A stretch of DNA of 10,310 nucleotides, taken from assembly GCA_012910725.1 (NCBI GenBank), contig WNEG01000073.1:1-10310 (forward strand), written 5' to 3'. The DNA is from Candidatus Ethanoperedens thermophilum. Its GTDB lineage: Archaea > Halobacteriota > Methanosarcinia > Methanosarcinales > EX4572-44. Position 1 is the stretch's first letter. Every line of letters begins with the position of its first letter. Shown piece by piece: positions 6,493 to 10,310 of the stretch. The notes below the pieces were generated by a model. The model saw nothing but the letters and a program-made list of their open reading frames with translations. It ran no database searches and was not told the DNA's origin. The translations under genes and the position numbers were made by a program.

Positions 6493-6715
6493 TAAGCACA
6501 CAAATCCAGTATTATCAACTGTCAATATTGCCGGGCTTATAATCGAACAGATAAGAAACGATGAGATTGTCAGTTATGATGATCTGTTAAGCAATTTGGT
6601 AAATCAAACATCAGAAAGCGTAAAAGATGTTTTCCTTTATTCCTTGTCCTTTCTATATCTTTTGGATAAGATTGAATATATTCCTGATTTAGATGCGTTG
6701 AGGTTGAGAATATGA
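6479..6715 (+). CDS. ABC-3C middle component, small helical protein
   Basis: This 78-residue protein begins MLKPDKHTNP, an N-terminus characteristic of small ABC-three-component middle components (roughly 70-90 residues, short winged-helix-like). I cannot assign the numbered class with certainty; the type 6 to type 8 families are the nearest in memory. It is all alpha apart from a short strand and ends in a conserved-looking FLYLLDKIEYIPDLDAL, typical of the wing of such proteins. The middle component is thought to bridge the ATPase and the effector. It overlaps the nuclease gene by 14 bp and the ATPase gene by ATGA, so the three genes are translationally coupled and probably made in fixed ratio. 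Confidence 0.75.
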   Translation: MLKPDKHTNPVLSTVNIAGLIIEQIRNDEIVSYDDLLSNLVNQTSESVKDVFLYSLSFLYLLDKIEYIPDLDALRLRI

Positions 6716-8487
6716 AATTTTCTAAGATATATTCAAACAAAAATGCTCAGTTTCATAACATTGAATTTAACGAGGGGCTTAATGTTGTTCTGGCCGAGAT
6801 TACAGATAAATCAAAGACAGAGAAAGATACCCATAATCTGGGAAAAACATTACTCATTTCAATTATTGATTTTTTATTATTAAAAAACATAAGCAAAAAA
6901 TCTAAGTTTTTCCTCACAAAAGGTGGATTTAAAGAGCAGGTATTTTTTGCAGAGCTTAAACTAAATAGTAGAAAATATATAATTATAAGGCGAGGTGTAG
7001 ATAACCCAACAAAAATATCTTTTAAGATAAATGATTATAAGCTTGATGGATTTCAAACTCAACTTAATTGGGATGAAGAAAACCTGCCTCTGGACCAAGC
7101 GAAAGAAAAATTAGACAAATATCTTGGATTTGATGTTTTACCGGCATGGAATTATAGAAAATCTGTAACATATTTTTTGAGAACACAGAATGATTTCCGT
7201 GATGTTTTTAAACTGGATAAATTTAAAAGTAGGGACAAAGATTGGAAACCATTTATGTTTGATGTGCTTGGCTTCAATGGAGCAGTTATACGAGGAAAAT
7301 ATGATTTGGAAGATGAAAAATCAAAAATCAAAAATAAACTCGAGACATTGCAGCAGGAAGCCGATATCCATATCGAAGAAAGGGATAAAATAGCAGGTTT
7401 ATTAGATATACAATCAGATGACAAAAAGAAGATCGAGGAGAAAATTGACAAGTTCAATTTTTATGAAAATGATAAAGCAATAAATAAAGAATTGGTTGAA
7501 GATATAGATAACAGAATACAACTTCTTAACACGAAAAGATATAGTCTCTCTTCCGAAATAAAAAAAATAGAGAGTTCTTTATCCGCCAATCAAGATACAA
7601 TTAATTTAAATAAGCTAAAAAGCTTGTATAAAGATGTAGAAATTTATTTTCCAGATAAACTAGTTCATGATTATGAAATGCTTTTAGATTTTAGAAAAAC
7701 TATTACAGAGGAGAGGAATAAAGTTCTTCATGAAAACCTTAAAAAGATAAAAAAAGAATTTGCTATCTTAGATAAAGAATTGGAAGAATTGGAAGTACAA
7801 AAGGAGGGGCTTCTAGCTTATCTGACAGAAAAAGACAGTTATTTGAAATTTAAAGACACACAAAAGCAATTAGCAAAAATCGAAGCCGATATAATTCGAC
7901 TGAAAGATAAGTTGGAAGCGATTGATAGAACTTCTCTGTTTGTCCGAGATATGGAAACTAAACAAAGTGACATAGATGATAAAATTAAAGAGATACATGT
8001 TTTAATTAGCGAACGGAAACATTCAGAAATAAGAAAAATCTTTAACTCTATTATTAAAGAAATTCTTAGTACTAATGCTTTGCTATCGTTAAAGCAGAAT
8101 CAACATGGTAATGTTGAATTTGAAGCAAATATTCAGAACCCTATGGATTTAACAATTACTGAAGAAGATTATGGAAATACATATAGGAAACTGCTTTGTA
8201 TAGCATTTGATCTTTCAATTCTAATTCATTATGCAAACAAATCCTTTTACCGTTTTGTATACCATGACGGCGCATTAGAGGCTTTAGATGATAGAAAAAA
8301 GATTAATTTTCTCTCCTTAATCAGAAGGAAGTGCAGTAAATATGATTTGCAATATATATTGACCCTCATCGATTCTGATCTACCCAAAGATGAAAACGGA
8401 AACATTATAGAATTTCCTGACAATGAAGTTTGTTTACGGCTTCATGATAGGGATGATAGTGGCAAGTTGTTTAAGAGGAGCTTTTGA
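6712..8487 (+). CDS. ABC-3C ATPase: DUF2326 coiled-coil SMC/Rad50-like protein
   Basis: At 591 residues it has split ABC-ATPase halves around a coiled coil. The N-terminus (MKFSKIYSN) leads to a Walker A of the type seen in this family, THNLGKTLL (40-48); the first glycine of the textbook GxxxxGKT is an aspartate (D39), while G44-K45-T46 is kept. A charged heptad-rich coil runs from about 195 to 440. The C-terminal DUF2326 half has DYGNTYRKLL (486-495), a likely signature region, and YHDGALEALDDRK (517-529), where the Walker B and catalytic acidic residues are expected. Such proteins are predicted to clamp DNA or nucleoprotein and to signal to the effector through the middle component. The start is fixed by the ATGA overlap with the previous stop and a GAGGT about seven bases upstream. 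The AT-rich composition matches its two partners. Confidence 0.9.
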   Translation: MKFSKIYSNKNAQFHNIEFNEGLNVVLAEITDKSKTEKDTHNLGKTLLISIIDFLLLKNISKKSKFFLTKGGFKEQVFFAELKLNSRKYIIIRRGVDNPTKISFKINDYKLDGFQTQLNWDEENLPLDQAKEKLDKYLGFDVLPAWNYRKSVTYFLRTQNDFRDVFKLDKFKSRDKDWKPFMFDVLGFNGAVIRGKYDLEDEKSKIKNKLETLQQEADIHIEERDKIAGLLDIQSDDKKKIEEKIDKFNFYENDKAINKELVEDIDNRIQLLNTKRYSLSSEIKKIESSLSANQDTINLNKLKSLYKDVEIYFPDKLVHDYEMLLDFRKTITEERNKVLHENLKKIKKEFAILDKELEELEVQKEGLLAYLTEKDSYLKFKDTQKQLAKIEADIIRLKDKLEAIDRTSLFVRDMETKQSDIDDKIKEIHVLISERKHSEIRKIFNSIIKEILSTNALLSLKQNQHGNVEFEANIQNPMDLTITEEDYGNTYRKLLCIAFDLSILIHYANKSFYRFVYHDGALEALDDRKKINFLSLIRRKCSKYDLQYILTLIDSDLPKDENGNIIEFPDNEVCLRLHDRDDSGKLFKRSF

Positions 8488-8582
8488 TAAACTAACTGCC
8501 TTTGCCATTCAAGACTTTGACTGTTGAAGACCGGTAAGTTTAAAAAGTGAGTGAATTCTCTACCAAGCCTTAAACCTGGATG

Positions 8583-8602
8583 CACCCGATTTTAATCGGG
8601 TG
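8583..8602. terminator. Strong hairpin after the ABC-3C operon, possible terminator
   Basis: CACCCGAT and ATCGGGTG form a perfect 8-bp stem with a four-base TTTA loop, extendable by G-T pairs. It lies about 95 bases after the ATPase stop. No T run follows it, so an intrinsic terminator is unsure. A second copy of GCACCC at 8629-8634 could pair with the same GGGTGT arm, giving an alternative fold. Confidence 0.4.
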
Positions 8603-8638
8603 TGGCGTGGATGAGGCTTCCCGCTCATGCACCCATGG

Positions 8639-8826
8639 GAAGAAACACCACTGAAAGGCGACCTTGATGGCGATTCCCAAATCATTTCAACAGATGCTGC
8701 AATCGCACTTTAAATAGCAGTCGGCAGCCGTCTCTGCAATCCTGGAACCCTCGTTGTTGTTGATGTTAGTAGCGACGGCAGGGTTAATCACTCGACGCTC
8801 TCATAATTCTACAGATGTCAGCATGA
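8639..8826 (+). pseudogene. Dockerin-domain gene remnant (premature stop plus frameshift)
   Basis: The frame from 8639 reads EETPLKGDLDGDSQIIST and continues DAAIAL; the first dockerin calcium loop has D at positions 1, 3, 5 and 12 (codons 8660, 8666, 8672, 8693). A TAA at 8711-8713 stands where this domain normally has glutamine (CAA or CAG). The frame resumes with IAVGS and then DVSSDGRVN, the start of the second loop. A one-base loss at about 8788 then shifts to SLDALIILQMSA, ending in a TGA at 8824-8826. With the shift repaired, the second loop also has ligands at 1, 3, 5 and 12. Two-loop dockerins of this form end extracellular proteins in several methanogen lineages. The rest of the parent protein is gone: the frame closes upstream at a TGA at 8612-8614. 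This is the C-terminal debris of a lost surface or secreted protein. Confidence 0.85.
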
Positions 8827-8915
8827 GCGATCAACTTGTGAGTGACAACGATATTTATGCGGAACCGAGACGATGGCAAAATGGTTAAATGATGTAATAT
8901 ATATAAGTGGTAACT

Positions 8916-9968
8916 ATGCAGGTAATCTTTGATGATATTGGAAGCTACCCACTTCCACCGGGTGTTACAAAGGAGTGGGTTGATGAGACGATTAGCAGGA
9001 ACGATAAAGACAGCAAGCTGTATGCTGTAATGCAGGAAGCGATGCAGGATAAGCTTGAGGCAGGAGTGGATGTACCCACATATCCACAGTTCCAGGATAT
9101 GAACCACCAGTTTCTGCGACACATCACTGATGAGATGGCAGTGGATGAACCATATCTTGTATCAGAGAAATATGCACAAATGATAGAGCTTGATGCTATT
9201 GAGCCTGCGGCAAGAAGGTACTTTGATGAGCACGGTTCTCGTATGCCGCTTAGAGTATGCATTACAGGGCCGCTTGAACTGTACTTACACGAGTTTGGTG
9301 CAACCGATTATGTGGATGTATACCAGGTCCTTGCAAGAAGCGTTGACCGATTTGTGAGCAAAGCTATTGACGCCTCACCATTTTTCCAGGTTAAGACGGT
9401 ATCTATCGACGAGCCAAGTATTGGAATAAATCCACAGATTATGTTTGGGGAAGATGAAATGATTAAAGCTCTCACAACCGCATCATCTACAGCAGCTTCC
9501 CACGGCATAGATGTTCAGATTCATCTTCATTCGCCACTTTATTACCACATTGCCTGCCAAACACCAGGTATTAATGTTATTGGCGTTGAATCAGCAGCTA
9601 ATCCACAATATCTTGAACTAATTGATAAAAAAATACTTGAAGATACCGACTCCTTTTTACGAGTGGGCGTGGCGAGAACAGATATTTTTAGCCTTACAGC
9701 AGTCCTTAATGAGAAATACCATACGAATGTCTGGAAAGATGATGAAAAAATCAAAGATGTTATCATTGACATGGAAACTTCGGATGTGATTGCAAAACGG
9801 CTCGAGACTGCATACAATATCTTTGGAGAGCGTATACGTTATGCCGGTCCAGATTGCGGTCTTGGCTCGTGGCCAACACAGGAAATGGCACAGGGACTTC
9901 TTAAAAACACAAGAAAAGGGATAGATAAATTTTTAGTAACTACCCAGGTACATAAAACACAATCATAA
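8916..9968 (+). CDS. Core MetE-family methionine synthase/cobamide methyltransferase
   Basis: This 350-residue protein is the catalytic (C-terminal) MetE barrel without the N-terminal domain of the bacterial and plant enzyme, the form typical of archaea, where methyl transfer to homocysteine can come from a corrinoid. It begins with FDDIGSYPLPPG, characteristic of the archaeal group, and has the SIDEP motif (D165-E166) used for substrate binding. Zinc-site candidates are H203 in IHLHSP, E225 in GVES and C314 in GPDCGLGSWP. The second ligand of the classical His-x-Cys pair is His205 here, with C214 nearby. I chose ATG 8916 over the in-frame GTG at 8907 because the conserved N-terminus begins there. 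There is no clear Shine-Dalgarno site; TATATATAA lies within 20 bases of the ATG. Methionine synthesis is the best guess; methyl transfer to another thiol remains possible. Confidence 0.82.
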   Translation: MQVIFDDIGSYPLPPGVTKEWVDETISRNDKDSKLYAVMQEAMQDKLEAGVDVPTYPQFQDMNHQFLRHITDEMAVDEPYLVSEKYAQMIELDAIEPAARRYFDEHGSRMPLRVCITGPLELYLHEFGATDYVDVYQVLARSVDRFVSKAIDASPFFQVKTVSIDEPSIGINPQIMFGEDEMIKALTTASSTAASHGIDVQIHLHSPLYYHIACQTPGINVIGVESAANPQYLELIDKKILEDTDSFLRVGVARTDIFSLTAVLNEKYHTNVWKDDEKIKDVIIDMETSDVIAKRLETAYNIFGERIRYAGPDCGLGSWPTQEMAQGLLKNTRKGIDKFLVTTQVHKTQS

Positions 9969-10140
9969 GACTTCATTGTACAGGCACTACCTGACCTGGA
10001 ACATGCCAGAACCGGACAGGGAATTTAACCACAGAAGACGCTGAGACCACAGGGAAGGATGAAAAAGCTCTGCGACTATTTTTCTTGCCACAAAATATAG
10101 AACCGCAATCAGGGAATCCAAGAACCAAAAGTTACCGGTT
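9969..10140. other. Intergenic stretch with a weak dispersed-repeat-like segment
   Basis: No gene is seen. Around 10026-10073 the plus strand reads AACCACAGAAGACGCTGAG and then GACCACAGGG, reminiscent of the CCACAGAG/GACACAGAG intergenic repeats found in many environmental archaeal and bacterial genomes, followed by CTCTGCG that partly complements it. Divergence is high and only one copy is present in the window. Confidence 0.25.
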
Positions 10141-10277
10141 ATTTTCTGCACTTGATTGCTGTAGCACTTGATTACTTCGTAATCAAGAGTTGTTTAAGAC
10201 TTAATTTCTGTACAACGAAGTTGTGCAGTGCTTCTCGCAATCAAGAGTTACTTTTCTGTACAACGAAGTTGTGCAGT
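10141..10277. repeat. Second array of the hairpin repeat family
   Basis: It begins with the same TTTTCTGCACTTGATTGCT entry as the first array. It contains a type A stem, CTTGATTAC with GTAATCAAG (10167-10187, 9 bp, loop TTC), and two type B stems, CTGTACAAC with GTTGTGCAG (10208-10228 and 10256-10276). Bases 10238-10277 are identical to 3654-3693 and 3741-3780 in the same orientation. The stem pair AC/GT replaces GC/GC of the first array, a compensatory change. It follows the MetE-like gene and may continue beyond the window. Confidence 0.85.
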
Positions 10278-10310
10278 TTTTAAAGAGTTACTTGACTTTC
10301 AAACATATGT

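Noticed and set aside
7152..7457. Minus-strand open frame inside the ATPase gene
   Set aside because: It is the serine- and leucine-rich antisense shadow of a lysine- and glutamate-rich coiled coil.
8560..8640. IS200/IS605 end or TnpB guide-RNA scaffold
   Set aside because: The stretch has several hairpins, but no TnpA or TnpB remnant is beside it, and the sequence continues directly into the dockerin remnant.
8907..8909. GTG start for the MetE-like gene
   Set aside because: It would add only three residues before the conserved N-terminus; ATG 8916 is the simpler choice, although the difference is small.
1..10310. tRNA or rRNA genes
   Set aside because: No T-loop GTTCRANNC context with a matching acceptor stem, and no conserved rRNA segments, were found on either strand by eye.

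Overview
The window most likely comes from an archaeon, probably a euryarchaeote of the methanogen or methane/alkane-oxidiser type. The reasons are AT-rich TATA-like elements about 20-25 bp upstream of start codons with little or no leader (genes starting at 3274 and 4270), GGTG/GAGG Shine-Dalgarno sites on internal operon genes, a short catalytic-domain-only MetE-family methyltransferase, an archaeal-type DEDDy exonuclease of the YprB/COG3359 kind, and the remnant of a two-loop dockerin domain of a type common in methanogen-lineage genomes. The genus cannot be fixed from the sequence.

Left part (1-3300): the 3' part of a membrane-inserted calcineurin-like phosphoesterase runs rightward off the left edge. 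Converging on it is a two-gene leftward operon: a LarA/DUF2088 nickel-pincer enzyme homologue, then an NAD-dependent nucleotide-sugar epimerase/dehydratase. The epimerase ribosome-binding site overlaps the LarA stop codon.

Middle part (3300-5540): a hairpin-rich repeat array contains two perfect 87-bp tandem copies and a 39-bp partial copy. It is followed by a stretch that looks like a decayed gene, the DEDDy exonuclease gene, and an intergenic region of about 500 bp. That intergenic region holds a G/T-rich tract, two abutting perfect 12-bp palindromes and a degenerate or micro-ORF reading that runs into the next operon.

Core (5542-8487): three overlapping, AT-rich genes form a complete ABC-three-component (ABC-3C) conflict system. 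They encode an Mrr-like PD-(D/E)xK nuclease fused to an ABC-3C C-terminal domain, a small middle component, and a DUF2326 coiled-coil SMC/Rad50-like ATPase. Family knowledge suggests the ATPase and middle component sense an invader or an abnormal nucleoprotein state and unleash the nuclease. This role is inferred.

Right part (8488-10310): a strong hairpin, a dockerin pseudogene with one stop codon and one frameshift, a MetE-like core methionine synthase/methyltransferase, and a second array of the same hairpin repeat. The two arrays share an identical 40-bp block in the same orientation. They bracket about 6.4 kb containing the defence operon and the gene debris, which suggests an accessory, recombination-prone segment.
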